Origin: Bacteroidales bacterium
Lineage (GTDB): Bacteria > Bacteroidota > Bacteroidia > Bacteroidales > Tenuifilaceae
Direction of reading: 5' to 3'
DNA length: 64,000 bases
Assembly: GCA_011045955.1 (NCBI GenBank)
Contig: DSBV01000109.1
Location: forward strand, 42,934 to 106,933
The notes below the pieces were generated by a model, which was not told where the DNA came from, did not search any database, and saw nothing but the letters and a program-made list of their open reading frames with translations. Of the stretch, positions 29,563 to 39,797 are shown piece by piece (positions within the stretch are counted from its first letter, which is position 1; each line of letters starts with the position of its first letter). Made by a program: the position numbers and the translations under genes.

Positions 29563-29994
29563 ATGGATGTAAAACTTAAAGAACTACTTGCAATATCCGG
29601 ATATTCAGGATTATTCAGGTTTATTTCGCAGGGTCGTCAGGGGGTTATTGTTGAATCGCTTACCGATGGCAAGCGTACCCTTATTCCGGCCTCTGCCAGG
29701 GTTAGTGCAATAGCTGACATTGCTGTATTCACCCAAACCGAAGAAATACCGTTGAAAGATGTTCTGAAAAAGATAGAATTGCTTGAAAACGGTGGCCCAG
29801 CCATTAATGTCAAATCGACCGATAAGGAAATTCGTAGCTACTTTGAAAAGGTTTTGCCCAAGTTCGATAAGGACAGGGTTTACACAAGTGACATTAAAAA
29901 GATAATTGGTTGGTATAACTTACTTCAAAGCAAAGGCCTTTTAGAAGTTCTAAACCAAACCGATGAAGAGGTTAAACCTGAAGGTGAAAAATAA
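29563..29994 (+). CDS. DUF5606-type conserved Bacteroidota protein
   Basis: KELLAISGYSGLFRFISQGRQGVIVESLTDGKRTLIPASARVSAIADIAVFTQTEEIPL. Confidence 0.7.
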   Translation: MDVKLKELLAISGYSGLFRFISQGRQGVIVESLTDGKRTLIPASARVSAIADIAVFTQTEEIPLKDVLKKIELLENGGPAINVKSTDKEIRSYFEKVLPKFDKDRVYTSDIKKIIGWYNLLQSKGLLEVLNQTDEEVKPEGEK

Positions 29995-30020
29995 TTTAAA
30001 AGTAAATATCATTCCCGGCG

Positions 30021-30041
30021 AAGCGACTCCCTGAGTCGCTT
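30021..30041. terminator. Hairpin terminator
   Basis: AAGCGACTC-cct-GAGTCGCTT. Confidence 0.55.
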
Positions 30042-30140
30042 TCTTAGTATTCATAAATCACCCTAAACCCAAAACTCCTGTCAAGTCATGGTAGTGGCCC
30101 GTGTGCGCCTTTGTAGGGTTGTAGGTAGTAAAAATCAGTG

Positions 30141-30184
30141 TTTAAAAGATTTGTGGCAATTAATTGATTTTCAAATCTTTTAAA
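30141..30184. repeat. 13-bp perfect inverted repeat
   Basis: TTTAAAAGATTTG (30141-30153) and CAAATCTTTTAAA (30172-30184). Confidence 0.8.
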
Positions 30185-30240
30185 TGGGAAATCGGACAAC
30201 ACTAAATTCAAACCCACCAAAAGGTTGGCTTTCTGCTTTA

Positions 30241-32051
30241 CTAAAAATCGTTATTGTTATTCAGGTAGTTATATGAGTATCGTTCGCCAAAATAGGAAGT
30301 TGTGGTAGAAACTGTCGATTTCTTTGATATTTTATAGCCCATTAGACTTTTTATCCTTACCAGTGAAAGTGCAAGGTATTGGCCTTTGTCAGTTGGAACC
30401 ATAAATAGACTATCGGAGTTGGTAGATTTTCTCTTATAGTATGCGAAATTTATAGTGCTAAGAAACTTGTCAGTGTTTATTTTGAAGCCAAATTCAATAC
30501 CTGTGGTTCCAACGCGCCCTTGATTTTGTAGTAACCCACTCCTGTTTGTGGCTCTTTTCCGTATATTATTATATCCTCAAAGGTTATGTCGTATAGGTTT
30601 ATGGTTTACATTGTATTTTTTGAGATTAGATAACCATTTTCAAATTCAAGGGTTATGCTCGATTCGGGGTATAACTTAGGGTAATTATTAGGAATACGGT
30701 TGGGCAAAATTCCCCCAGACGTTCTAAAGGATTTACTTCCCATTAGTTTGAAATGATATCGCTTAAACAATTTTGTTAATCCAATTCGTGAAGTTAATGC
30801 ATCGCCAAATTCACTTGAGTAATCGTATCGGGCCCCAATGTTAAGGTTTACGTATTTGGAGATCCACAGAACCTGGCTATAAGCTGAAAAATTAGTGTAT
30901 GAAAGTAAATCTTTTCCATTCTTGAAGGTTTCGTCATAAAGGGTATCAACCATGCTTGGCAGCTTTAGCTTGTCAGTTTTAAATTCAACCCCACTAACAG
31001 CTTGTAAATTTTTATTGTTATAGTATGCGTTAATGCTGGGAGTTAAACTTTGATATACCTTATTATTGCTGTAGTTTATTTCGGGTATGTTTACTTGCCA
31101 TGGCTTTTGCCATTCATTGGAAATATGGGGTATTACGTTGAAATTGGCTCTCTAAAATTTATACGATATATCAACATAGTTGCTTTTAAAACTTTCATGA
31201 ATTGGTGTGCCCTTATATAGCTCATCCCATAAATCAATTTGGTAATATAGGTAATCGTCTAAAAATGTTTGAATTGTAAAGTTTTTATAGTCAGGTTTTA
31301 ATGCTAATTGCTATGTATAGGTGTCGCTTGCTTTTAGTAAATCTCTGCTATTCTGGTAGTAATCAGTATAGGCTCTGTCACTTCTGGAGCCTGTTCCAAA
31401 GGTGGCAGAGATATTCATTAGTAAATCATTGTCACGAGTGGTATGGCCAAAGCTGAGCTGGTTATGGCTAAACTATTTTCCCGTATGTGTTACGGTGTAG
31501 GCAACCTTCCCCCCTTGCTCATCAGTATCGCGGGTGATAATATTCACAACTCCAAGCCCTGCAAACCCACCATATATGGCTGATTCTGGGCCACGAATAA
31601 TTTCTATTCTTTCAACATTATCCAGTGGAAAATGATTCCCAAACGGAAAGCATGCAAACATACCATCATTCATTGTAAAACCATTACCCATGAATAAGTA
31701 TTTCCCCTCATGCGCCCAAATTCTTCGTATTCCCATTCCAACTACCCCCTCAACATCAACACCGAAATCAAAGCCCGGTACAAAAAGATGAAATAGTTCA
31801 ACTATATCCCTTGCTCCACTTCTTTTTATTTATTCTTTTGTAATGATTGTTACAATACCCGGAGTTTCCCTAAGCCCAACTTTAGTTTTAGTGGTAATTG
31901 ATACTTCAATATTTATCAAATCTTCAAGGGATAGCGAGTATAAATCGATTTCTTTTTCCTGCCCATGTATTGTGCTGTATGCGAGTATGATTGCAATGAA
32001 TGCAAGAGGCCTCATAGTTTTTTCTTGCGCAAGATATAAAGACACCCCCAA
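30241..32051 (-). pseudogene. TonB-dependent receptor pseudogene
   Basis: Plug motifs LPGIVTIITKE-like and VERIEIIRGPESAIYGGFAGLGVVNIITRD; premature stops at 31830, 31473, 31311, 31152 and 30606 all in one frame, then a frameshift near 30515-30530; C-terminal remnant FGFKINTDKFLSTINFAYYKRK...NNNDF*. Confidence 0.88.
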
Positions 32052-32064
32052 AAAGTCAACATCC

Positions 32065-32709
32065 CTAGAGTAATTCTCTGAAATCGCTAATTATGGTTAA
32101 AGCAGGATCATGTTCCTCCTTTTTATGGGTGGTGGCAACTGCTACAACTTGCATACCAGCATTTATTGCAGCTTGAATTCCTGAAAAAGAGTCCTCAAAT
32201 ACAAGGCATTTTTGAGGTTGAATATGCAAAAGCTCTGCGGCTTTAAGGAATATATCAGGGTTGGGTTTCCCAAACTTAACCATGTTGCCATTTACTGAAA
32301 CATCAATATATTCCTTTATACATGTTTTCTCAACAACAAAGTTGATGTTGCTCTGTGGAGCAGAACTGGCAATAGCAATTTTCCCACCTTGTATTCTTAA
32401 TTCCCTCATAAAATCTATAAGCCCGTCCAAAGGTTTGATATAAGGCTGGTATAATTCCCTGTAAATTGCCTCTTTTTCTTCGCCAAGTAAATCAATTTCT
32501 ATATCAGAAAGGCTCTTCCCAAGTAAGGCTTGCAAAATATCAGTATTATTCTTTCCAAAGTATTTACTTGTAAAGGCACCTACTTCAAAACTTAACCCAT
32601 GTCGTTTGCAAAATTCTCTCCAGGCATCAATGTGGTAGTGGTGGTTATCAGCAATAACACCATCCATGTCGAATATAAACCCATTGTAATGCTTCAGATC
32701 AATTACCAT
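32065..32709 (-). CDS. HAD-superfamily hydrolase, beta-phosphoglucomutase-like
   Basis: YNGFIFDMDGVIADNHHYHIDAWREFCKRHG; GKPNPDIFLKAAELLHIQPQKCLVFEDSFSGIQAAINAGMQVVAV. Confidence 0.87.
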   Translation of the reverse strand: MVIDLKHYNGFIFDMDGVIADNHHYHIDAWREFCKRHGLSFEVGAFTSKYFGKNNTDILQALLGKSLSDIEIDLLGEEKEAIYRELYQPYIKPLDGLIDFMRELRIQGGKIAIASSAPQSNINFVVEKTCIKEYIDVSVNGNMVKFGKPNPDIFLKAAELLHIQPQKCLVFEDSFSGIQAAINAGMQVVAVATTHKKEEHDPALTIISDFRELL

Positions 32710-32827
32710 TTTATGTTTTTTTTTTATTAAGCTTTGCAAAGTTAGCATTGACCCAATCAATATTTGTGTTGAATAGGATAAAGATTTACTATTTTTGGCA
32801 TAATCTTCGAAAAGTTTATATAAATTG

Positions 32828-33280
32828 ATGCATATGAGAACCGTATTTGTATTAGCCTTTTTGGCTCTGTTTTCCGTTGCTCTTAGAGCGCAGGATGTTA
32901 GCGTTTATTCAGTTAAGAATGGTAAGGGCGATGTTATAATGGTATCGGCCGACACCATTAACTTGGGGGAGATTTACCTCGACGATTTATCTAGTGAGCA
33001 TGGTGTTTTATATATTAATTTAACCAATTCGGGCAATAAACCCTTGCTTATTAGAAATGTTACAGGTTGCTGTGGAACAAATATAAAGACATGGCCAAAA
33101 GCACCAGTATTGCCGGGTAAGCAATCGGAAATAAGGGTTGAATTTCGAATTGAGCCAAAGCCACAGCGAATAAATAGAACGGTTACCATAAAGTCAAACG
33201 CTTTGGGGAGGTCAATTGCTAAGCTTCATATAATTGGCCTAGTAATGCAACAAAGGCAGGCTAATGAATTAATTCTATAG
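32828..33280 (+). CDS. DUF1573 domain protein
   Basis: DTINLGEIYLDDLSSEHGVLYINLTNSGNKPLLIRNVTGCCGTN. Confidence 0.78.
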   Translation: MHMRTVFVLAFLALFSVALRAQDVSVYSVKNGKGDVIMVSADTINLGEIYLDDLSSEHGVLYINLTNSGNKPLLIRNVTGCCGTNIKTWPKAPVLPGKQSEIRVEFRIEPKPQRINRTVTIKSNALGRSIAKLHIIGLVMQQRQANELIL

Positions 33281-33300
33281 ATATTTGTTAAGTATTAATG

Positions 33301-33330
33301 AAAAGGGATTGATGTCAATCCCCTTTTTTA
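33301..33330 (+). terminator. Hairpin terminator
   Basis: AAAAGGGATTGA-tg-TCAATCCCCTTTTTT. Confidence 0.7.
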
Positions 33331-33346
33331 CTAAATTTAGCGTGAT

Positions 33347-34564
33347 ATGAAAAAACGATTAAGCACCACCATATTCGATCTCCCGGTTCAGGAGTTGCGC
33401 CGGGGTTACCGCAGCGATGTGTATTTCTGGCGCGAAAAAGTTGTCCTGGAAAACCATAACCTTCACTCTAGGGTAACCATGCAGGTTTTCCAAAAAAACA
33501 ACGCCATTCTTTGTGGAATTGATGAGGCCATTGCTGTTCTCAAAGTGGCAAGTGGCCGATACTCCGATTATGCAAGAGCATATCAACTTTTCGATAAGCT
33601 AATTGAACTTAAGAAACTTGCCCGAACCCAGTTTCTGAACGACAAGTCTACGTACTTAAAAATTGAGGAGGAACGAATAAAGGTTGCCCAGGAGTTAGAT
33701 AACCTGTGGATTGATGGATTTTCCGAAATTGAAATCGATGCCTTATGGGATGGTGATTCCATATCGCCTTATGAGTCAGTAATGCATATCCATGGCGATG
33801 CCTCGTTATTCGCACACCTTGAAACTATATACTTGGGTATTCTTGCACGTCGCACAAAAATTGCTACCAATGTCAGCAGGGTTGTTGAAGCTGCAAATGG
33901 TAAAACTGTTTTGTACTTTCCTGCCCGGTTCGACCATTGGGCTGTTCAGGGTGGCGATGGTTATGCTGCTCATATAGGTGGAGCATCGGGCGTTTCCACC
34001 GATGCGCAAGGCGAATGGTGGGGGGCAGGGGCTTCTGGGACCATTCCTCATGCCTTAATAGCCGCTGTTGGCGGCAGTACTGTTAAAGCGGTTCAGTTTT
34101 TCCATGAAACATACCCTAATGCAACCCTTATAGCTTTGGTTGACTTTGACAACGATTGCGTGAATACCGCTTTGGGGTGTGCCCGAGCCATGGGCGACAA
34201 GCTATGGGGTGTAAGGCTCGATACCTCTGAAAATCTTGTAGATAAAAGCATATTCCCAATAATGGGAACTTACAAACCCACTGGGGTTAATCCCAAGTTG
34301 GTAGAACTGGTGCGATCGGCTCTCGACCGCGAGGGCTTTTCAAATGTAAAGATAGTGGTTTCCGGAGGTTTTAACCCTGACCGTATAAGGCAATTTGAAG
34401 CAATGGGCGTTCCGGTTGATGCCTATGGGGTTGGCAGTTACCTCATGCAGGGAAGTTACGACTTTACTGCCGATATTGTTCATGTTAACGGAAAACCAAT
34501 GGCTAAGGTTGGTAGGCATTTCATGCCAAACCCACGTTTGCAAAGGTATAACCCAAACGAGTGA
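33347..34564 (+). CDS. pncB: Nicotinate phosphoribosyltransferase
   Basis: MHIHGDASLFAHLETIYLGILARRT; FPARFDHWAVQGGDGYAAHIGGASGVSTDAQGEWWGAGASGTIPHALIA; SGGFNPDRIRQFEAMGVPVDAYGVGSYL. Confidence 0.88.
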   Translation: MKKRLSTTIFDLPVQELRRGYRSDVYFWREKVVLENHNLHSRVTMQVFQKNNAILCGIDEAIAVLKVASGRYSDYARAYQLFDKLIELKKLARTQFLNDKSTYLKIEEERIKVAQELDNLWIDGFSEIEIDALWDGDSISPYESVMHIHGDASLFAHLETIYLGILARRTKIATNVSRVVEAANGKTVLYFPARFDHWAVQGGDGYAAHIGGASGVSTDAQGEWWGAGASGTIPHALIAAVGGSTVKAVQFFHETYPNATLIALVDFDNDCVNTALGCARAMGDKLWGVRLDTSENLVDKSIFPIMGTYKPTGVNPKLVELVRSALDREGFSNVKIVVSGGFNPDRIRQFEAMGVPVDAYGVGSYLMQGSYDFTADIVHVNGKPMAKVGRHFMPNPRLQRYNPNE

Positions 34565-34569
34565 ATACT

Positions 34570-35112
34570 ATGAAAGCATTAATTGTGGTTGATGTTCAAA
34601 ACGACTTTTGCCCTGGCGGTGCCTTGGCAGTAACCGATGGTGATAAAGTGATTGACCCCATCAACGAGCTAAGCAAACAATTTGAAGCCGATGGATTACC
34701 AATCATTTTTACCCGTGATTGGCATCCGGTTAACCATTTGTCATTCAAGGAGAATGGAGGTTTTTGGCCTCCGCATTGCATAGCAGGAACCCCTGGTGCC
34801 GCTTTTCATCCCGACTTATACTTCCCCTCAGTTGCTTTTCTTGTATCTAAAGCCACCGACCCCGATGTGGAAGCATATTCAGGTTTTCAAGGGACGGGCT
34901 TGGCTTCATGGTTGCGTCAGATAGATGTAGATGAACTGGTTGTTACTGGACTTGCCACTGATTATTGTGTAAAAAATACAGTAATTGATGCTGTAAAGCT
35001 TGGATTTAAGGTAACGGTTGCCTTCAATGCAATTAGGGCTGTTAATGTAAACCCAACTGATGGTGAAACGGCTATTAACGAAATGAAAAGTATAGGGGTT
35101 CAAATTGTTTGA
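34570..35112 (+). CDS. pncA: Nicotinamidase
   Basis: ALIVVDVQNDFCPGGALAVTDGDKV; FTRDWHPVNHLSF; VTGLATDYCVKNTVIDA. Confidence 0.93.
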   Translation: MKALIVVDVQNDFCPGGALAVTDGDKVIDPINELSKQFEADGLPIIFTRDWHPVNHLSFKENGGFWPPHCIAGTPGAAFHPDLYFPSVAFLVSKATDPDVEAYSGFQGTGLASWLRQIDVDELVVTGLATDYCVKNTVIDAVKLGFKVTVAFNAIRAVNVNPTDGETAINEMKSIGVQIV

Positions 35113-35120
35113 AAATAAAA

Positions 35121-35158
35121 AAAAGAGGAAGGGGCTTTAATAAGCCCCTTCCTCTTTT
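35121..35158. terminator. Strong bidirectional terminator between convergent pncA and C10 peptidase genes
   Basis: AAAAGAGGAAGGGGCTT-taat-AAGCCCCTTCCTCTTTT, 17-bp perfect stem. Confidence 0.9.
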
Positions 35159-35166
35159 AGTTCTTT

Positions 35167-37815
35167 TTAGCGGGTAACGGTTAGCTTACGTGTTATAACT
35201 GTACCATTGTCACTTTTAATTTTGACCAGATACACTCCCGTGGAAAGATTTGAAACATCTATTTTCCCTTCGGTTGTTTCTGTACCCGAAGACCACACCA
35301 ATGCTCCAGTAATGTTGTAAACATCAATTGTGCCCTTGGTAAACCCGGCAATGTTAACAAAAACCGATGAATTGGTTGGGTTTGGGTAAACGAAAAGTTT
35401 GGTCTTATGTTCTTCGGTGTCCACACTGGCTGGCCAGGTTACAAAAAGAATGTTTTCCCTAATGTATACTTGAATATCCTCTCCTTTTTGCACAGTTAGT
35501 GTTACAGTTTTACTACCATATGTTGTGTATTTCACCGTATGTGGGCCTTTCCCTGTTTTAGTTGCCGGTTCAGCACCATCGCCAAAATTCCACTCCCAAC
35601 TTTCAGGCGATCCATAGGTCATATCTGTGAAAACTACAGAGCTGTCTCTCATGTTAGCTGTTGATTTGTTAACCATAAAATTTGCAGAAATAACCGATAC
35701 TCCTTTTTTCCAAATCCCGCCATAGTTAGCATTTGAGTTAAAACTTCCAGCCCAAACAGTACCATTGGGTGAAGCTCCCATATTTGTAAACTGGAAATTT
35801 TTATAGAAGGGTGCATAATCGGTAAACGTATTACCACCGTCAAAGCTATAGGATACGCCCATCTTATTGGCAGAATAGTTTGAACCGGTTGAGATTAATG
35901 TGTCGGTTCCATGTATCCAGCATAAATCAGCAGTGTAAACGCTTCCGCTGGGAGTAAATTGCGTCCAAGTAGCACCTCCATCGGTGGTACGGTAAAACTT
36001 ATAGATATCATTCTCCTTGCCATAAATAATACCTTCATTGCTGTTCTTAAAGGCAATCTTAAAGGCAGTTGAAGTTAGAGGGGTTTGGTAGGCTTGCCAG
36101 GTTGCACCCTTGTCGGTTGACTTGAATATTCTACCCTTAGTGGTTGAAAACCAAACATTATCGCCAATAACATCGTAGTAACCAATTATACCGTATTCAC
36201 CATCAAAGGGTGATGGAATGTTGGCTTGTGAAACTCTAGTCCAGTTTGTGCCTCCGTTGGTTGTGGTGTATATTTCAAAATACCCTCCGTTAGGATCGCC
36301 CATGCAGAAACCATTATTAGCATCCCAGAAATGGACAACATTTGGGAAGCCATTTGGCTTTGTAAAAAATGCGGATGTTTGCTGTGTCCATGTTTTTCCA
36401 CCATCGGTAGTTTTGGCTATCATTCCACCACCGTTTGTACCATCGTAAAGGGGTACCCAGGCGGTTTTGTCGTCAATGGCGCATATCATACCAGCTGCAA
36501 AGCCTGTAGAGTTATCAGGGTTAATTGCACCGGCTATCCAAGTAGCACCCCCATCAATGGTCATGGTATACTCCTTAACCTTGGCATTACTTCCCGAACC
36601 ATCGTAGGCTACAGCCCATGCCACCCTGTTACTTACTGCCGATATGTATTGAATTCCTCGCGATGAAGTTCCAAATCCGCTGGCTTGCCGAACCCATAAA
36701 TGTTTGTATTCGGATTCATTTGGTTTGATGCCAATAATCATATCGTTGCTTTCGCTGAAATCGTAATTCCCTGGTTTCATAGCGGTTGGCGCAAAATAAC
36801 CATTGGCATATCCTCCCCATCCCCAGTTAATATGTAGTTCGTCATTGTCATTGTAACCATCGCAAACCCAAGCATGGCCTCCATCATTTGTACTGCTACC
36901 CGCGTAATAAATTGGCCTTCCCGCATCAATTTCTGTTTTAACCATATTTATCCATTCGGTTTGATTGTTTGGGTCAAAGGAGTAGATCTGAATGGTAGAA
37001 GGATCGTAGTTAAAGTAGTTTGTAAGGGCATAAAGAACATCCCTGCTATACGCTCCCGAACCATCGGTGGAATAATTCATGTTAACCGATACACCTGTAT
37101 GGTAGCAAAGGGTAGCTACGGCATCTATCTCTGCTTCTGAACTTTGGGGGGTGAGTTTATCAGGCATATTTGCCCATTCGTATGTTGTTTCCCCAAAATT
37201 AGCGTATTGTGTTCCATACGTAGGATGCATATATTTGTGCCAACCCTTGCCGTTTAGTGGCCACTGGTGGTAATGCATAATCTGGGACATTGATGTTGCT
37301 ACGCATCCAGTTGGTGTATTCGGTGGGCAGAATTTATTATAACGAGGTTCCTGGTTCCATTCAGTGGTGAGCAACGGTCCTGCACTATTTAACCCTTTAG
37401 TGATTTTACCTTCAAGAATGTCCTGCCATTCCTGCTTAACCGACTTATCCCCAATATTTGATTTTGCTGCATAGTTTACCTGTTTGGCATACCAATTTAA
37501 CCGTTCAAAAACCACAGGGTTATCAATCTTTTGGGGCATAGGGTTGGTTAACGACCACCCAATAATTGGCTTTGCCTCATCATCGGCCGATACTATAACA
37601 AAACCGCCTTTCCTCATGGCAAAAATGTAAAGTGCATCTTTACCATCAAACTGATGTGTGTTTATCAGTTTTAAATCGAAGGTATCAATACCTGCCCCCT
37701 TTTTTGCGTTCAGGTAGCTAATTGCAACCTTTCGGGCCAATTTCACATCAACAGGATTAGCAATCACAAGCAATCCTGAAAATGCAAGCAGTAATAATGT
37801 GTAAAATTTTTTCAT
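35167..37815 (-). CDS. Secreted C10-family (streptopain-like) cysteine peptidase with YCF48/BNR-like repeats, PKD-like domain and T9SS sorting domain
   Basis: Signal peptide; PTGCVATSMSQIMHYHQWP and GGHAWVCDGYNDNDELHINWGWGG; repeated TTDGGATW/TDKGATW; SPESWEWNFGDGAEPATKTGKGPHTV; C-terminal VYPNPTNSSVFVNIAG...GVYLVKIKSDNGTVITRKLTV. Confidence 0.92.
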   Translation of the reverse strand: MKKFYTLLLLAFSGLLVIANPVDVKLARKVAISYLNAKKGAGIDTFDLKLINTHQFDGKDALYIFAMRKGGFVIVSADDEAKPIIGWSLTNPMPQKIDNPVVFERLNWYAKQVNYAAKSNIGDKSVKQEWQDILEGKITKGLNSAGPLLTTEWNQEPRYNKFCPPNTPTGCVATSMSQIMHYHQWPLNGKGWHKYMHPTYGTQYANFGETTYEWANMPDKLTPQSSEAEIDAVATLCYHTGVSVNMNYSTDGSGAYSRDVLYALTNYFNYDPSTIQIYSFDPNNQTEWINMVKTEIDAGRPIYYAGSSTNDGGHAWVCDGYNDNDELHINWGWGGYANGYFAPTAMKPGNYDFSESNDMIIGIKPNESEYKHLWVRQASGFGTSSRGIQYISAVSNRVAWAVAYDGSGSNAKVKEYTMTIDGGATWIAGAINPDNSTGFAAGMICAIDDKTAWVPLYDGTNGGGMIAKTTDGGKTWTQQTSAFFTKPNGFPNVVHFWDANNGFCMGDPNGGYFEIYTTTNGGTNWTRVSQANIPSPFDGEYGIIGYYDVIGDNVWFSTTKGRIFKSTDKGATWQAYQTPLTSTAFKIAFKNSNEGIIYGKENDIYKFYRTTDGGATWTQFTPSGSVYTADLCWIHGTDTLISTGSNYSANKMGVSYSFDGGNTFTDYAPFYKNFQFTNMGASPNGTVWAGSFNSNANYGGIWKKGVSVISANFMVNKSTANMRDSSVVFTDMTYGSPESWEWNFGDGAEPATKTGKGPHTVKYTTYGSKTVTLTVQKGEDIQVYIRENILFVTWPASVDTEEHKTKLFVYPNPTNSSVFVNIAGFTKGTIDVYNITGALVWSSGTETTEGKIDVSNLSTGVYLVKIKSDNGTVITRKLTVTR

Positions 37816-37831
37816 TGGATTTGATTTTGTG

Positions 37832-39574
37832 TTAATGTTTAGTTTGGTTTGGTTCTTTAAACTTATCGCCAGTTTCGTTTATTATTGTTCTCAACCATTC
37901 ATCACTGTATCCGGGCTGCGAGGGACTGACAGGGTAGCCCCATGGATTTCGCGAGAATTGTCCATTATTTTCTTTCTTAACATTGCCATCGATATATTTA
38001 ACCAGGAGCCAGTTGCTTAAGTCGTTCCATTTTTGTACAGTGCTGTTGGCAGTATTTACAGAATAGTCCGTCAAAAACTCAATGGCGAGGTTAGAATCGT
38101 ATTCCCATAGTTTCATAGCTGCTGCGTCAACTGCAGGAGTGTAGGCTTCAAACTTGCGTTCTAATTCATCCTGAACCCTTTTCACATCCTTCATAATCAA
38201 ATCGTAACGCAGGTAGGCAAAGTGTGCAACGCGGTTAAATACCCAGAAAGCCGAAGTGGGGGAGTAGGTTAGCATATCGCCATTGCCCTCAGCGTAGCTT
38301 TCGGGAACCCTACTTATTCCGCAGTATATGGGTACGTAAACAGTAGAGGCTGCATCATCAACACCAAACCATAGAATTCCTCCGATTGGGTTGGGGAGCC
38401 AGCTACGCATCTGCGCAATAAACGAAAAACCTGTCTGTTGAGTGGCCGTTACACGTTCATGAAAGTATGTTATACCGTCAACTTTCCAGGTTAGTGGTCG
38501 CCAACGGTAGGGTAACCCATGAGGGCCAGCACCAACGTCTTTGCTCATGTCAAGTTCAGTTCCTTCAAAATGGTCACGCTTAAAACCCATTAAATCGCGT
38601 GGGATGAGCTTTCGGTTGGGTTTAATGTATAAGGGCATTCTGTTACTTAGGTTTTCACCTTTTGCATAATCCCAGAAAACCTCCATGCCATCGCTGGTGT
38701 GGTTAAAGAATGCCCACACTCGGGCGTCGCAAAAACGAGCACCCTCAAATGTTATTGGATTATATACATCGCTGAAGCTGAATTCAGCATCGTTGCCGGA
38801 AAAATATCCGTTTTTGCGGGCGTAGTCAATTACGTCGTAGGAGTAAACCACTTCAACATCGGTATTATTTATTAAGTGCAAATTCTTACTGCTTATGGAT
38901 GTTTTTAGGTTCTCCAGTGGAAATGTTTGAATTCGGGCCTGATTGGCATGTGCCGAGATGTACCCATCGGGTATTCGGATAGCTACCCAAACAGCACCTT
39001 TATCAACATTTACAATTTTTTTACTTTTCTTGTCGTACTTCAAGTTGGTCTTTTTGGCAATCATCTCCAATACCCAAACCTCATTGGGGTCGCCAATGGA
39101 AAACGATTCTCCGCTGCTGACATAGCCGTATTGCTCAACCAGTTCAGCCATAACCTTAATGGCTTCGCGGGCAGTTTTTGCCCTTTGAAGCGTAAGGAAC
39201 ATAAGGCTGCCGTAATCTATTATTCCCGTTGAGTCCATTAACTCCTCAATACCCCCAAAGGTGGTTTCGCCAATGGCAACCTGATACTCATTCATAAACC
39301 CTATCACCTGGTAGGTTTCGAGTGCCTGAGGAATTTGACCAAGGGGCTTGTTTGTTCCCCTATCGTAAAGAGTTATCATTGTGCCTGCAGGCCATGTGCC
39401 ACGTGGTTTAAAGTATAGTTCCCCATACCTTATATGAGAATCGGCTGCATAGCTTACCATGGTTGAACCATCGGCACTAGCCCCTTTGGTTACAAGGTAG
39501 TTGGTACACGCGTAACTTTGACGCCAAACCAACACACCAGTAAATAGTAAGGTGTATGAAATCAATTTCTTCAT
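37832..39574 (-). CDS. C69-family dipeptidase
   Basis: Signal peptide then CTNYLVTKGASADGSTMVSYAADSH; YQVAIGETTFGG; GESFSIGDPNEVWVLEMI. Confidence 0.88.
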   Translation of the reverse strand: MKKLISYTLLFTGVLVWRQSYACTNYLVTKGASADGSTMVSYAADSHIRYGELYFKPRGTWPAGTMITLYDRGTNKPLGQIPQALETYQVIGFMNEYQVAIGETTFGGIEELMDSTGIIDYGSLMFLTLQRAKTAREAIKVMAELVEQYGYVSSGESFSIGDPNEVWVLEMIAKKTNLKYDKKSKKIVNVDKGAVWVAIRIPDGYISAHANQARIQTFPLENLKTSISSKNLHLINNTDVEVVYSYDVIDYARKNGYFSGNDAEFSFSDVYNPITFEGARFCDARVWAFFNHTSDGMEVFWDYAKGENLSNRMPLYIKPNRKLIPRDLMGFKRDHFEGTELDMSKDVGAGPHGLPYRWRPLTWKVDGITYFHERVTATQQTGFSFIAQMRSWLPNPIGGILWFGVDDAASTVYVPIYCGISRVPESYAEGNGDMLTYSPTSAFWVFNRVAHFAYLRYDLIMKDVKRVQDELERKFEAYTPAVDAAAMKLWEYDSNLAIEFLTDYSVNTANSTVQKWNDLSNWLLVKYIDGNVKKENNGQFSRNPWGYPVSPSQPGYSDEWLRTIINETGDKFKEPNQTKH

Positions 39575-39797
39575 TCCTAATCCTTGATAATGTCAACCAA
39601 CAAAAATAGAAAAATAATTTTATGAACCGGGTTGTTATTTTTTAATACATAAGTTTTGAAGATTATCGTATCATTTAAGTTGACAAAAAGCCAATTTCAG
39701 TTGACATAAAACAGCTCTTTGTTTTGCTTTGGCATGCCATTTGTATTAACTTGCAAGAAAGTTTTTTATGTTAAATCAAAACTTAAACTTTATGAAA

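Noticed and set aside
30050-30120. Possible C-terminal scrap of a formylglycine-generating-enzyme-like protein (minus strand DRSFGFRVIYEY*)
   Set aside because: Only about 12 residues; too short to support
30241-32051. Possible stop-codon reassignment or amber recoding, given repeated TAG codons in frame
   Set aside because: TAG is used as the normal terminator of intact genes here (e.g. ndk, crtD-like, cheW), and TAA/TGA lesions and frameshifts occur in the same remnants; pseudogenisation is simpler
35800-36600. Repeated TTDGGATW-type stretches as DNA repeats
   Set aside because: They are protein-level BNR/YCF48-like repeats inside the C10 peptidase gene, not nucleotide repeats
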